This document shows, piece by piece, positions 8,638-15,244 of a DNA stretch of 23,766 bases (positions are counted from its first letter, which is position 1; every line of letters starts with the position of its first letter). The notes below the pieces were generated by a model, which was not told where the DNA came from, did not search any database, and saw nothing but the letters and a program-made list of their open reading frames with translations. The stretch is taken from positions 1 to 23,766 of IMG/VR virus record IMGVR_UViG_3300043119_000416; one strand, written 5' to 3'. This DNA is from a virus. The translations under genes and the position numbers were made by a program.

Positions 8638-9161
8638 TGCTTTCGTTATTTTCGACACTTGGGGGTCTGCTGATCAGCGGCCTGCCAAAATTGCTTGAGT
8701 ATTTTCAGAACAAGGCCGATCAGCAGCACGAACTGGCGCTGGCCAGGGTGCAGACTGAGCGCGAACTGGCCATGGCTGCGGCTGGCTTTGCCGCACAAGC
8801 CAAGGTCGAGGAGATCCGCACCGAGCAGGTGGCCATGCAAACACAGGCTCAAATGGCCGAGGCAGAGGCAGGCATGGTCAAGGGTGCGCAAGAGCACGAC
8901 AAGGCCGTGCTGGGCAAGGCATCGACCTGGGTGGTCAACTATGTGGGCACTGTGCGGCCAACGGTGACTTATATTTTTGTGGCCGAGTTGGTGGCCATCA
9001 ATGCGTTTTTGTGCGTTTACCTGTGGAATCACCCAGGCTTGATCACCAGCATTGACGATGTTCTGCGTTATGCCGACATAATTTTTGGTGCTGATGAAAT
9101 GGCAATGCTTGGGGGTATACTAGGGTTTTGGTTTGGATCAAGAACTTGGAGCAAAAAATGA
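8637..9161 (+). CDS. Holin-like membrane protein (3TM / GTA-type holin-like)
   Basis: This 174-residue protein starts at ATG 8637, overlapping the upstream stop by one base (TGATG), with AGGGG at 8626-8630. It has an N-terminal hydrophobic helix (about 1-20), a long Ala/Glu/Gln-rich coiled coil (about 25-90), a membrane span at about 107-130 and a last one near 150-168 that ends 'FWFGSRTWSKK'. The final motif and the spacing of the spans resemble holins of the GTA_holin_3TM type, although the long coiled coil is unusual for a holin. Its place two genes before an endolysin without signal peptide supports a holin role. The endolysin needs a pore, and no better candidate is present. Confidence 0.6.
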   Translation: MLSLFSTLGGLLISGLPKLLEYFQNKADQQHELALARVQTERELAMAAAGFAAQAKVEEIRTEQVAMQTQAQMAEAEAGMVKGAQEHDKAVLGKASTWVVNYVGTVRPTVTYIFVAELVAINAFLCVYLWNHPGLITSIDDVLRYADIIFGADEMAMLGGILGFWFGSRTWSKK

Positions 9162-9643
9162 CAATTGGTGTATATGCTGTTCACAACAAGATTACTGGGC
9201 GTGCCTACATTGGCAGTTCAAAACATGTTGAGTTGCGGCTGATACACCACAAAAGCTATATCAACACAGGCTTGTTTTTGCACTATCAGGGCTACGCTGA
9301 AGACGCTAAAAAATATGGCGTGGATGCGTTTGAATTTAAGCTGCTGGCCGAAACACCGACAATTGCTGATGCTCGGGATATGGAGCAGGAATTTTTGGGC
9401 ATCTTTTTGGGAGACTTGTACAACAAAGCCCCAAGTGCAAATGGCGCAAGTGGCACAAAACGCCAAAGCAAGCCATACATAGAAGGCGCGGCAAAAAGAA
9501 ATTCTGACCCAGAATATCGAGCCAAATTGAGTGAGGCATGCAAGGGTAAGCGCAAGGTTATTGAGTGTCCTCATTGTGAAATTAGCGGCGGTGGTGCAAA
9601 TATGCGCAGATACCACTTTGATAACTGCAAGGTGAAAAAATGA
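9158..9643 (+). CDS. GIY-YIG homing endonuclease with NUMOD-like and zinc-finger C-terminus
   Basis: This protein has 161 residues. The nuclease domain shows GVY (4-6), YIG (17-19), the catalytic Arg27 and Glu76, all in the order expected for the GIY-YIG family. A NUMOD3-like helix ('DPEYRAKLSEACKGK') follows. Then comes a zinc finger with C137, C140, H153 and C157, of the 'CPHC...RYHFDNC' type found at the end of several phage homing endonucleases. The start is ATG 9158, overlapping the holin-like stop (ATGA), and the stop overlaps the endolysin start (ATGA). The stretch looks poorer in GC than its neighbours, fitting a mobile gene. It probably nicks or cuts a cognate intron- or HEG-less lysis locus. 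Confidence 0.9.
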   Translation: MTIGVYAVHNKITGRAYIGSSKHVELRLIHHKSYINTGLFLHYQGYAEDAKKYGVDAFEFKLLAETPTIADARDMEQEFLGIFLGDLYNKAPSANGASGTKRQSKPYIEGAAKRNSDPEYRAKLSEACKGKRKVIECPHCEISGGGANMRRYHFDNCKVKK

Positions 9644-10146
9644 AACTCTCACAAGCTGGCGCAGATCTGATGCACCGCTTTGAGGGGTGCATGAGCAAGC
9701 CATACCTGTGCCCTGCACACATTTGGACCATCGGTTTTGGCCATGTGCTTTACCAAGAACAGATCCGATTGCCGATGGTGCGCGTTGAGGGCAAGGATGT
9801 TGCAATGATCCGCAAGGAAATGCCATTGAAACAGGAGGACAATCGTGTCTGGAGCAAAGCAGAGATCGAGGAATTATTCGCGGCTGACATCGCAAATTTT
9901 GAGTCTGGTGTTTTACGACTTATTCCTGGCTGTGTTGGCCATCAAGGCCGCTTTGACGCTTTGGTCAGTTTTGCCTTTAATGCTGGGCTAGGAAACCTTC
10001 AGCGCAGCACCATCCGAATGAAGGCAAACAGGGGTGAATGGAATGATGCCGCCGAGGCTTTTATGCAATGGACAAAGGGCGGTGGCCGAGTGCTGCCTGG
10101 CCTTGTCAAAAGGCGCGTGGCCGAGAAGGCGCTGTTCTTGTCTTGA
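9640..10146 (+). CDS. Endolysin, GH24 lysozyme
   Basis: This 168-residue muramidase should cleave the MurNAc-GlcNAc bond of peptidoglycan. The catalytic triad fits the GH24 pattern E-8aa-(D/C)-5aa-T: Glu15, Cys24 and Thr30 ('FEG', 'LCP', 'WTIGFGH'). The Cys in the middle position is the known alternative to Asp. Residues about 37-69 form an insertion absent from T4-type enzymes. The rest ('FDALVSFAFNAGLG', 'RSTIRMKANRG', 'LPGLVKRRVAEKALF') matches the family well. No signal peptide or SAR helix is visible, so release should depend on a holin. It is the last gene before the strong terminator. Confidence 0.95.
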   Translation: MKLSQAGADLMHRFEGCMSKPYLCPAHIWTIGFGHVLYQEQIRLPMVRVEGKDVAMIRKEMPLKQEDNRVWSKAEIEELFAADIANFESGVLRLIPGCVGHQGRFDALVSFAFNAGLGNLQRSTIRMKANRGEWNDAAEAFMQWTKGGGRVLPGLVKRRVAEKALFLS

Positions 10147-10195
10147 TGTATGCTGGAGTCGCTGCTTGCCATGGCAGCTTTCCGGTTGGGAACTT

Positions 10196-10224
10196 GCCAG
10201 GGCTTTATGCCCTGGCTTTTTTTT
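10196..10224 (+). terminator. Rho-independent terminator of the late operon
   Basis: A perfect 8-bp stem (GCCAGGGC / GCCCTGGC) with a 5-base loop is followed directly by eight T. It lies 50 bases after the endolysin stop and separates the rightward late genes from the leftward genes that end at 10440. Confidence 0.93.
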
Positions 10225-10439
10225 GCATGAATGCAACCCAGCATCGAGCACACATCCACCGTTTGGGGCTGGTCTGCACGCCTCCATCGGTGAGCCTGTC
10301 TCTTTGACATTTGTTGCAAAAGATCATGATTTTCTGCATCCTGTTTTGCAGCCAGGGCTTTGTTTTGATTGACAAACACCCAGCACATGACAGCGAGTCA
10401 ATGGGACTGGTTTGGGCTTAAACCAGATTGTTTTGAAGC
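10225..10439. other. Convergent intergenic region without supported gene
   Basis: This stretch lies between the late terminator and the end of the leftward operon. It holds a 7-bp hairpin at 10407-10426 (CTGGTTT / AAACCAG, loop of 6) that may help end leftward transcription, but it has no T run on either strand. A minus-strand frame beginning at 10388 runs back through the terminator into the endolysin and has no ribosome site, so I do not call it a gene. Confidence 0.5.
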
Positions 10440-10655
10440 TCATGATTTATTGCCCCTGATGTCTTTTAGACTGCGGCTGGCATACAAATAATAATTGTGC
10501 GTGTCTTGGCAGGCGTGCAGACCTTCCAGCACATCAATGCAAGCCTGCAATTCACGCTCGGCCATCAAATCAGCAAAACGCTGCAAAGCCTTTGGGTGTT
10601 CCAGATGGCAGGCTGGAAGATTCGCCTTCCTTGCCAGATCCATGATGGTGCTCAT
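10440..10655 (-). CDS. Small protein of the 'AREAG...LVRADEREAC' phage type
   Basis: This protein has 71 residues, starting at the ATG at 10655 that overlaps the upstream stop (ATGA). It has the layout 'MDLARKANLP', then 'ALQRFADLMAERELQAC', then a helical tail. This is the same plan as the proteins at 18084-18296 and 18676-19008, in which an N-terminal 'REAG'-like turn precedes a helix with an 'ADEREAC' motif. Such proteins are common in phages of Burkholderiales and have no known function. It is the last gene of the leftward region. Confidence 0.65.
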   Translation of the reverse strand: MSTIMDLARKANLPACHLEHPKALQRFADLMAERELQACIDVLEGLHACQDTHNYYLYASRSLKDIRGNKS

Positions 10656-10834
10656 GCCGACAAACCATTGACAAGCAGCATGGCCAAGCCAATGCCGATC
10701 ACAAAGGCCAGAGCAACACCAGCCCACTTTTCCCAGGCTGGCTCTTTGTGACCCATGGGGTAAATGCTGGTATAGCCCTGCTGAAATGTGCAGTCGGCCA
10801 AGGTGCGAGGGGTTGTCATGTGTGAGGGTTTCAT
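10652..10834 (-). CDS. Small membrane protein
   Basis: This 60-residue protein starts at ATG 10834, with a purine-rich stretch (GAAAGAAACGAA) just before it. An internal ATG at 10819 is a less likely start. Residues about 37-58 form one strongly hydrophobic segment ('GVALAFVIGIGLAMLLV'); the first 36 residues are polar. Its stop overlaps the start of the next gene (ATGA). A function cannot be read from the sequence. Confidence 0.6.
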   Translation of the reverse strand: MKPSHMTTPRTLADCTFQQGYTSIYPMGHKEPAWEKWAGVALAFVIGIGLAMLLVNGLSA

Positions 10835-10861
10835 TTCGTTTCTTTCGGTTGGTTAAGGGAT

Positions 10862-10875
10862 GGGGCCGTGGCCCC
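10862..10875. other. GC-rich hairpin between leftward genes
   Basis: A GGGGCC / GGCCCC inverted repeat with two bases between the arms lies in the 49-base gap between the genes ending at 10884 and starting at 10834. No T run follows on the minus strand, so it may slow transcription or protect a transcript end rather than terminate. Confidence 0.35.
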
Positions 10876-10883
10876 TGGTTGGT

Positions 10884-11375
10884 TTAAATTTTTGCGAACT
10901 TGGTTGCTGGGGTGAATTTGCCATCCACATAAATGCGGCTTGGGTATTGATTAAACAACTTTCCTTTAACCGAGCAGTTGATGATCTGGTTTTGCTCGAT
11001 GATGACATTGCGGCTGTTCTTGACACCAGAAATCACAAAATTAGCGCCACCTGCTCGACGAACACAAGGCTGATTCAACTCGCCAATTTTGGCATCAACT
11101 TTTGCCAAAACTTCATCTGCCATGTCTGAGGCAAGACTTGCAGCAAATTTTGCCAAACGCTGTTCGTTGAGGCTGTAAGTGCCATCCATGCGGTTGCTGC
11201 TACGGTCGCAGCAAGGACGAACAGTCTCAGACCACATGCGATATTGGCGGCTGTTGGCAACACCTTTAGCATCAACGCCAAAGGTCTTGATGATGCTATC
11301 AAAGTGGAAGCGAACACTGCGGTTAATTTGAGCAGTAAAAACTTCAATCAATTCGTTTTTAAGTGTGTCGTTCAT
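10884..11375 (-). CDS. Hypothetical protein, unknown function
   Basis: This protein has 163 residues. The start is ATG 11375 with a strong ribosome site (GGAGAA, nine bases before), which decides against the longer open frame. The N-terminal part (1-110) is mainly helical with Lys, Glu and Asp. The C-terminal part (about 115-160) is beta-like, with 'RRAGGANFVISGVKNSRNVIIEQN', and contains one Cys after a Pro. A good promoter (11409-11436) lies just upstream, so this gene and the two after it can be expressed on their own. I do not recognise a family. Confidence 0.65.
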   Translation of the reverse strand: MNDTLKNELIEVFTAQINRSVRFHFDSIIKTFGVDAKGVANSRQYRMWSETVRPCCDRSSNRMDGTYSLNEQRLAKFAASLASDMADEVLAKVDAKIGELNQPCVRRAGGANFVISGVKNSRNVIIEQNQIINCSVKGKLFNQYPSRIYVDGKFTPATKFAKI

Positions 11376-11408
11376 TTCGTTTTCTCCGGTGGGTTGTTGA
11401 TGTTTGAA

Positions 11409-11436
11409 ATTATACACGAACAACCACAGCCAACAA
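11409..11436 (-). promoter_or_regulatory. Sigma-70-like promoter for the 10440-11375 genes
   Basis: On the minus strand there is a perfect TATAAT (11414-11409) with TTGTTG 16 bases upstream (11436-11431). It lies between the TAG stop of the gene ending at 11453 and the ribosome site of the gene starting at 11375, exactly where a new transcription unit would begin. It is flanked by several GTTGTT copies on the minus strand that could be binding half-sites. Confidence 0.6.
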
Positions 11437-11452
11437 CAACCTAGGATAAACC

Positions 11453-11929
11453 CTATGTTTTGTGCTTTTTTTTCACCACGACATCTTGCGGTCTGGCTTT
11501 GCCCAAGATGATGTCGTGCATCTTTTTTTCGGTGATGCGGTGGCAGCGAATCATTGACCTGGCCGACATCACCTGAATGATCTGTGAATAGTCCTCAAGC
11601 ACAGCACGCAAGGTGGCAATGCCCTTGGCATCAAGCCTGATCACGCCATGCTGCACATGCCTTTGGCCAGCCAAGGCCATGGCCTCAATTGCATCTTTGA
11701 GCAGCCCAGATCCATCATCGCAGGCTTTATGCTCGACCATGGTTTCAAGCATGTTGATTGCATCACTGACCACCTCCCAGTCTTGGATGGTCGGCTCTGG
11801 CGATGTCTCCAGCGACCGCAGGCCCTGAAACATCCTGAACAGTTGGTGCTTGATTTTGTCTTGTGGCAATGGCTCATTTTTGGACGCCAGCAATTCATCC
11901 ATCAAGCTATAGGTGGTTTTCAATTTCAT
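11453..11929 (-). CDS. Hypothetical phage protein
   Basis: This 158-residue, mostly helical protein starts at ATG 11929, overlapping the stop of the HNH-like gene (ATGA). The N-terminus 'SLMDELLASKNEPLP' is followed by long amphipathic helices, and the C-terminal 25 residues are very basic ('RITEKKMHDIILGKARPQ', ending in KKKHKT), which could bind nucleic acid. No catalytic motif or metal site is evident. It forms a three-gene unit with the Arc-like regulator and the HNH-like protein, which suggests a linked task in gene control, but that is inference. Confidence 0.65.
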   Translation of the reverse strand: MKLKTTYSLMDELLASKNEPLPQDKIKHQLFRMFQGLRSLETSPEPTIQDWEVVSDAINMLETMVEHKACDDGSGLLKDAIEAMALAGQRHVQHGVIRLDAKGIATLRAVLEDYSQIIQVMSARSMIRCHRITEKKMHDIILGKARPQDVVVKKKHKT

Positions 11930-12459
11930 CGCATCAGCCCTGCAAACGGGTTCAGGCTGGCATTGACAATGCGCCTGGCCCTGTTTGCTTTGATTTTGGT
12001 TATCGTGCCATGGCTCACCCCATGAGCCAGTGCCAGTGCCCTGCTCGGTTCCTCAGATACCATGATGTCATCGACCTGATCTTGTGACAGCTTGCGCCTT
12101 GGTGCTGCGGCTGCCTGGAGTTTGGCAATGCGCAAGGGGTGCTTGTGATCAACAGCAGCGGCCATGACCTGCATGTGCTTTTTCTGATCGACCACCTTGA
12201 TGTGCTCAAGCCTGACGCACAGGTCATTTCCGCAGGTGGTTTTGAAATATGCAAGATCTGGAACTTTGCGATTGTTGAGCATCATCACCAGTTTGCGAAC
12301 AGGGAACATGATGCCGCCATGGCTGACCTGCGGATATTGGTTCATGTACGAATAACCCAGCCACTCAATGCAATCATCCTCTGCACTGGTGCGCTCCATC
12401 AAGCTGTCAATCGTGTGAATCGTTATTTTTCGTTTCTTGCGTTTTTGAGGTGCGGTCAT
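11926..12459 (-). CDS. Degenerate HNH-like protein with C-terminal helix-turn-helix
   Basis: This protein has 177 residues. Residues 27-95 follow the plan of an HNH_3-type domain: Cys30 and Trp33 ('DDCIEWLG'), a central 'YPQVSHGG' strand, and 'TTCGNDLCVRLEHIKV' (74-89) where the usual motif is H-x-CGN..C..P.HL. The general-base histidine is replaced by Thr74, and 'NP' before His86 is 'RLE', so nuclease activity is doubtful. Residues about 123-165 form a helix-turn-helix ('KLSQDQVDDIMVSEEPSRAL', 'GVSHGTITKIKANR'). The basic N-terminus (KRKKRK) fits DNA binding. The start is ATG 12459, overlapping the Arc-like stop (ATGA). It may be a worn homing endonuclease or one recruited as a DNA-binding regulator. 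Confidence 0.7.
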   Translation of the reverse strand: MTAPQKRKKRKITIHTIDSLMERTSAEDDCIEWLGYSYMNQYPQVSHGGIMFPVRKLVMMLNNRKVPDLAYFKTTCGNDLCVRLEHIKVVDQKKHMQVMAAAVDHKHPLRIAKLQAAAAPRRKLSQDQVDDIMVSEEPSRALALAHGVSHGTITKIKANRARRIVNASLNPFAGLMR

Positions 12460-12602
12460 TTTTGATTGAAATGGGTTTTGATGATGTGCAAGACTTGCGA
12501 GGCCACCGTGCGGGTGTTTTCCTCGGCCTCTTTTTTCAGAGCCTCCATGAGCGATGGAGGGATTCTGATGTTCATATATTTGGTTTTGATTTCGTTGTCC
12601 AT
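12456..12602 (-). CDS. Arc-like ribbon-helix-helix repressor
   Basis: This 48-residue protein is nearly all one ribbon-helix-helix domain. The DNA-contacting strand is residues about 8-14 ('KYMNIRI'), helix A 16-27, and helix B starts after 'AEENTRTVAS', which closely matches the Arc turn 'AEENGRSVNS'. It should dimerise and bind an inverted operator. The start at ATG 12602 is supported by AAGGA seven bases upstream; a longer frame has none. A 6-bp inverted repeat (GGCAGG/CCTGCC) lies at 12617-12635 just before the gene and could be its own operator. It heads the three-gene unit that continues to 11453. Confidence 0.85.
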   Translation of the reverse strand: MDNEIKTKYMNIRIPPSLMEALKKEAEENTRTVASQVLHIIKTHFNQK

Positions 12603-12616
12603 GATGGTCCTTGAAT

Positions 12617-12635
12617 GTGGCAGGGATTCCACCTG
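12617..12635. promoter_or_regulatory. Inverted repeat upstream of the Arc-like gene
   Basis: GGCAGG and CCTGCC are separated by seven bases (GATTCCA) in the 84-base gap between the SSB stop and the Arc-like start. A ribbon-helix-helix operator is one reading, but no T run follows, so it is not a clear terminator. Confidence 0.35.
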
Positions 12636-12686
12636 CCTCCACATCACTTTAGGGTCTGCGTGTCCAAGACCTGCGGGGTGATTCGA

Positions 12687-13268
12687 TCAGGCCCAGTTGT
12701 CATCGTCGGCCACATCAGCAGCGGCTTTTGCAGCGCCAGCACCGATGCCGAATTCATCGGCTGCACTCATGCGAGGTGCGCCAAGAGGTTCACCTTTGGC
12801 CACCAGCAAGACATTATTCAGGCCAAAGGCCACGCCTTTGTTGCCGACCGCATCGTAGGCATAGGCATTGACTGACAGCTTCACATAATCGCCCGATGTG
12901 ACTGCATCAGGGTCGATCAGATCGCGGCCATTCATGTCGATGATTGCTGGCTTGTTTCGGTCGGCATCGGTCTTGCAGTTGAAAAACAGGTGGCCTTTGT
13001 ATTCCGCACCCATCGGGCTGCCATCATCCTTGGTGGATGTGTCGCCATCGCGCAGAGGGTTTTTCAAGCCCTTTGGCACAGTGCCTCCAAACTTCTTATC
13101 AATGGCAGCCTTGGCCGCAGCCTTGAGGCCATTGATCGTGTCTGTGTCGGTCTTGGGCACAAGCACGACAGCCGAATATTCGTTTTTCCCGTTCATTTCG
13201 TTTTTACCTGGTCGCATGATCTTGGCATAAGACAAGCGGACTTTTCCGGTTACAAATCGTGTTGACAT
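12687..13268 (-). CDS. ssDNA-binding protein, DUF2815 family
   Basis: This protein has 193 residues. It begins 'MSTRFVTGKVRLSYAKIM', and further on it has 'KNPLRDGDTS', 'YKGHLFFNCKT', 'DPDAVTSGDYVKLSVNAYAY' and 'GVAFGLNNVLLVAKGEPLG', which together identify the DUF2815 family of phage OB-fold, gp2.5-like ssDNA-binding proteins. The C-terminus is acidic (DVADDDNWA), as in SSBs that recruit partners through the tail. The start is ATG 13268 with AAAGGAA eight bases upstream. DUF2815 is usually found with DUF2800 nucleases, and one is present at 15241. A terminator and a probable promoter lie immediately upstream, so this gene can be transcribed apart from the helicase. Confidence 0.93.
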   Translation of the reverse strand: MSTRFVTGKVRLSYAKIMRPGKNEMNGKNEYSAVVLVPKTDTDTINGLKAAAKAAIDKKFGGTVPKGLKNPLRDGDTSTKDDGSPMGAEYKGHLFFNCKTDADRNKPAIIDMNGRDLIDPDAVTSGDYVKLSVNAYAYDAVGNKGVAFGLNNVLLVAKGEPLGAPRMSAADEFGIGAGAAKAAADVADDDNWA

Positions 13269-13290
13269 TTTCGGTTCCTTTGGTTTCGAC

Positions 13291-13318
13291 GTTAAAAAAA
13301 GCACAAACTGATTGTCAA
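13291..13318 (-). promoter_or_regulatory. Candidate promoter of the SSB gene, within a terminator
   Basis: On the minus strand, TTGACA (13318-13313) stands 16 bases before TTTAAC (13296-13291, four of six consensus positions). The -35 box is inside the hairpin and the -10 box uses the end of the terminator T run. A start near 13284 would leave a leader of about 16 bases carrying the ribosome site. The perfect -35 box is convincing and the -10 less so. Confidence 0.45.
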
Positions 13319-13331
13319 TCAATTTGTGCTT
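13294..13331 (-). terminator. Rho-independent terminator after the SNF2-like helicase gene
   Basis: Read leftward, a 16-bp stem with one mismatch (arms 13331-13316 and 13314-13299, tight turn) leads into seven T (13300-13294). It follows the helicase stop at 13347 by 15 bases and stands only 25 bases before the SSB start codon, so it should end the long leftward operon or attenuate it. Confidence 0.82.
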
Positions 13332-13346
13332 ACAGCATACCACAGA

Positions 13347-14570
13347 TCAAAGGATCTGCTCGATGATGTTCAGTTTTTTGAGCACTTTGCCCAAAATCGT
13401 GTGGTCCAGGCTGTTGCGCGTGGTGAGGATATAAACCGCAGGCGCGATGCCAAATTTTTGAATGTTCTCGACTCTGGCCGATGCCTGCTCAAAAGCACTG
13501 GTGGCCCAAGTCGCCTCGACAAAAATCACCGTGCTGGACTTGGACAGATCCACGCCTTCAGACAGCGTGGCAATGTTTCCGATGATGACTTTGGCATCAC
13601 CAGCCTGGAATGCCTCGATGTGCTTTTGCCGATCCGCTGCTGGGGTTTCTCCAGTGACCATCACGGGCTGATAATCCTTGAGGCCATCGTGCAGCATGGA
13701 GGCCACATCTTTGTGCCAGGCAAAGACCACCAGCGATTCGGACGGGTCATCCTCCAGCTTTCCTTTGATGAAATCAAGCGCCAGCGGCACTTTCCTGATG
13801 CCTCCCTCGCGCATGACCTCGGCCAAACCATCAAGCGCCAGGATCAGGTTTGGATTGTCAACCAGGGCATCAGAATCAAATTGCTTTTCCCTGCGGTCGA
13901 TGGGCAGATCCAACTCAATCATGCTGATGACGGGCTGCTGGTAGTTTTGGAAGACATCAGCCCTGGTGCGGCGCAAGACATGGGGGGTCAGTGCCTTTTT
14001 GAGTTCTGGCAAGTTGCTGGCCCCTGACACATCCAAGCCCCATGGTGAATGCCAGGCTTTTGCGTACCTGTACGCAAATTTCAGCCATGATCCTTTGTAA
14101 ATGCCCAGGCCGTGCAGCAGTGGCCAGATCTCGATTGGCCTGTTTGGAATGGGCGTGCCAGACAGCGCATAAACCACAGGCGTGGCCTTCATCAACTTCA
14201 TGGCCACCTTGGTGCGCTTGGTGGTCGGTGTCTTGATGCGGTGGGCTTCATCAATGATCAGGGTCTGCCAGCCATTGAGCGCGGTCAGGTTTGGCAGCAG
14301 ATCGTAATTGACAATCAGCACGCCACCTGGCACGCACTCCTCGGCCATCTTGCGGCCATTGACGATCACAGCCTGAATGCCCAATTGCTCAAATGCCTTT
14401 TTCCACACAGGCTTGGCCACAGCAGGGCACAGAACCAGCGCGGGCAGGTTTTGCGCAGCCGCTGTGGCCGTGGGCAATGTTTTGCCAACCCTTGGGGCAT
14501 CGGCCAGAATGCAGCGTTTGTGGGTCAGCAGAAAATCGCGTGCGATCTCTTGGTGAGGGTAGAGGGTCAA
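13347..14570 (-). CDS. SNF2-like DEAD/DEAH-box helicase
   Basis: This 407-residue SF2 ATPase is a compact phage version of the SNF2 family. Walker A is 'DAPRVGKT' (24-31) and Walker B/DEAH is at 107-110. Motif III is 'SGTPIPNRP'. In the C-terminal RecA-like lobe there are 'VVFAWHKDV', 'GNIATLSEGVDL' and 'EQASARVENIQKFG', the last being the place of motif VI. The likely task is remodelling DNA or displacing proteins during replication or recombination. The start appears to be TTG at 14570 in a TTGA overlap with the methyltransferase stop; no in-frame ATG lies nearby. It is the last gene of the long leftward operon. Confidence 0.9.
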   Translation of the reverse strand: MTLYPHQEIARDFLLTHKRCILADAPRVGKTLPTATAAAQNLPALVLCPAVAKPVWKKAFEQLGIQAVIVNGRKMAEECVPGGVLIVNYDLLPNLTALNGWQTLIIDEAHRIKTPTTKRTKVAMKLMKATPVVYALSGTPIPNRPIEIWPLLHGLGIYKGSWLKFAYRYAKAWHSPWGLDVSGASNLPELKKALTPHVLRRTRADVFQNYQQPVISMIELDLPIDRREKQFDSDALVDNPNLILALDGLAEVMREGGIRKVPLALDFIKGKLEDDPSESLVVFAWHKDVASMLHDGLKDYQPVMVTGETPAADRQKHIEAFQAGDAKVIIGNIATLSEGVDLSKSSTVIFVEATWATSAFEQASARVENIQKFGIAPAVYILTTRNSLDHTILGKVLKKLNIIEQIL

Positions 14571-15244
14571 AACATGGCCTCTTGCGTTTGCTTTATTGGT
14601 TGAGGTGCAAACAATTGACCTTGAGCCACAGCTTGCTCGATCCGTTGGCAGGCGATTTCAAAGTATTTTGGTTCACGCTCAATGCCTATGAATTTGCGGC
14701 CAAGCTGAATGGCGGCCACACCTGTCGTGCCACTGCCCATAAATGGGTCAAGGATGGTTTCAGATTTTGGGCAAATTTCAATAACCCATTTCATCACTTC
14801 AAGTGGTTTTTGAGTTGGGTGATAACGCTGTTCATTGCCCTGGCGAATCATTCCATTCCATCGCCATTGAAGTCGGCGAACAGCTTTTGACCAATTTGTC
14901 CAAGCCAATTCACAGTCTGCAAAATCGTTGTCACCATTCAATTTATCCCACACCAGCCAACATGATGTCGGCGGGAGGTTGAAATAATTGCCTCCAAAAA
15001 ACGCTTGGTGTTGTCCTTTGGTGCGGATTAACTCAATAAGCGCATCAGGCGGCGGCGCTTTGTCCCAGTCAAAGTCACCATAATCTTTAGGTGCAGCCAA
15101 CTTCCCTCGACTTGCCACTTTTTTGCTGTTTTCATTGATGCCATAAGGGGGGTCAGTGATGACAGCATCCACCTTATCAAGCGTTGGCAAAATGTCCATG
15201 CAGTCGCCAAGGTACAGCGTGGCATTTCCTATTTCAATTTTCAT
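14567..15244 (-). CDS. DNA methyltransferase (beta-class, N6-adenine or N4-cytosine)
   Basis: This 225-residue enzyme transfers a methyl group from S-adenosylmethionine to an exocyclic amine. Motif IV is DPPY (31-34) and precedes motif I ('DPFMGSGTTG', 166-175), which is the beta-class order. 'RYHPTQKPLEVMKW' is the usual conserved helix start. DPPY leaves adenine or N4-cytosine as target, with adenine more common. No restriction enzyme gene is beside it, so it looks like an orphan phage methylase, which may protect phage DNA from host restriction or mark replicated DNA. The ATG at 15244 overlaps the upstream stop. Confidence 0.93.
   Translation of the reverse strand: MKIEIGNATLYLGDCMDILPTLDKVDAVITDPPYGINENSKKVASRGKLAAPKDYGDFDWDKAPPPDALIELIRTKGQHQAFFGGNYFNLPPTSCWLVWDKLNGDNDFADCELAWTNWSKAVRRLQWRWNGMIRQGNEQRYHPTQKPLEVMKWVIEICPKSETILDPFMGSGTTGVAAIQLGRKFIGIEREPKYFEIACQRIEQAVAQGQLFAPQPIKQTQEAMF

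Noticed and set aside
9999-10388. Minus-strand frame of 129 residues over the convergent region
   Set aside because: It runs back through the late terminator into the endolysin gene and lacks a ribosome site, although its first 60 residues look less odd than most shadows.
10862-10875. Hairpin as terminator for the gene ending at 10884
   Set aside because: No T run follows on the minus strand, and a downstream gene follows closely.
13190-13215. A copy of the 'AACGAAATGAA' start context inside the SSB gene
   Set aside because: The same string precedes the starts at 10834 and 11375, but here it encodes in-frame residues near position 23 of the DUF2815 protein, whose family N-terminus lies upstream; chance is more likely than a second start.
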